From positions 1 through 6,466 of the forward strand of contig PWPZ01000107.1 of NCBI GenBank assembly GCA_003556985.1: DNA of 6,466 nt, in the 5' to 3' direction. Position 1 is the stretch's first letter, and each line of letters begins with the position of its first letter. The notes beneath the pieces are model-generated. The model made no database searches. It saw only the letters and a list, made by a program, of their open reading frames with translations, and had not been told where the DNA came from. Below are positions 6,398-6,466 of this stretch, piece after piece. A program made the translations under genes and the position numbers. Source of the stretch: Bacteroidota bacterium (GTDB lineage: Bacteria > Bacteroidota > Bacteroidia > Bacteroidales > PUMT01).

Positions 6398-6428
6398 AAA
6401 AGGCAGGAATGGCACATCAACCTCCGGA
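6393..6428. repeat. Direct repeat, copy 2 (66-base period)
   Basis: Second copy of the 36-base unit. AAAAAGG lies five bases before an ATG at 6409. On the minus strand the same end reads GGAGGTTGATG, which resembles a Shine-Dalgarno site before an ATG. Past the unit, CAATACCG occurs at 6377-6384 and again at 6438-6445, so a shortened third unit may begin near the window edge. Confidence 0.8.
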
Positions 6429-6466
6429 GATTAGATGCAATACCGTAACATTATCGCCGTCGTTAA

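Larger units (their letters stand above)
6061..6466. other. Region upstream of pruA without an assignable gene
   Basis: About 400 bases contain no recognisable protein. On the minus strand the pruA frame stays open back to a stop at 6277-6279, but no ATG, GTG or TTG precedes 6120. The right third carries a degenerate direct repeat with GTGT/ACAC inverted repeats. On the plus strand, short open stretches begin at ATGs 6343 (16 codons, then TAA) and 6409 (runs off the edge). I see no clear pruA promoter and no TAnnTTTG on the minus strand here. Confidence 0.6.

Noticed and set aside
6315..6428. CRISPR array
   Set aside because: There are only two imperfect copies, 36 bases apiece with a 30-base gap, no third full repeat, and no cas gene in the window.
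6409..6466. Start of a phosphofructokinase-like (PfkB) gene, from the residues TVTLSPSL
   Set aside because: The resemblance rests on a handful of residues at the window edge, with too long an N-terminal stretch before it.

Overview
The window looks like an ordinary chromosomal stretch from a member of the Bacteroidota, probably Bacteroidales or a relative. The evidence is a PorP/SprF-family outer membrane protein, an OmpH/Skp-type protein with an N-terminal anchor, a long ALDH4A1-type P5C dehydrogenase, A-rich translation starts without clear Shine-Dalgarno sites, and a promoter-like element of the Bacteroidetes type (TTG, 20 bases, TAnnTTTG). No phage, transposase, CRISPR, tRNA or rRNA signature was seen.

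Left part (1-2002). The left edge cuts a minus-strand Fe/Mn superoxide dismutase (157 codons visible) that carries a Tat-like N-terminal export signal and Mn-type metal-site residues. A 316-base AT-rich spacer with a small GC-rich hairpin separates it from a divergent plus-strand PorP/SprF-family gene (789-1796). That family belongs to the outer-membrane side of type IX secretion and gliding. A 206-base spacer follows, with the best promoter candidate of the window.

Middle (2003-3895). An OmpH/Skp-like periplasmic chaperone-type protein and a cytoplasmic GT-A (family 2-like) glycosyltransferase lie 12 bases apart on the plus strand and are almost certainly co-transcribed. The glycosyltransferase has no recognisable substrate assignment.

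Right part (3954-6466). On the minus strand, pruA (delta-1-pyrroline-5-carboxylate dehydrogenase, proline to glutamate) is followed after 169 bases by a FtsB/DivIC-type divisome protein. The spacer holds a TAnnTTTG-like element and two perfect 10-base GATC-centred palindromes. The last 346-406 bases hold no gene that can be assigned, but do hold a degenerate direct repeat with a 66-base period, each copy preceded by a GTGT/ACAC inverted repeat.

The genes do not form one pathway: they are an envelope/secretion group (SOD, PorP-like, OmpH-like, GT), a cell-division gene and an amino-acid catabolic gene. No convincing new multi-gene system is visible. The least explained items are the right-edge repeat, the OmpH-glycosyltransferase pair and the exported SOD.
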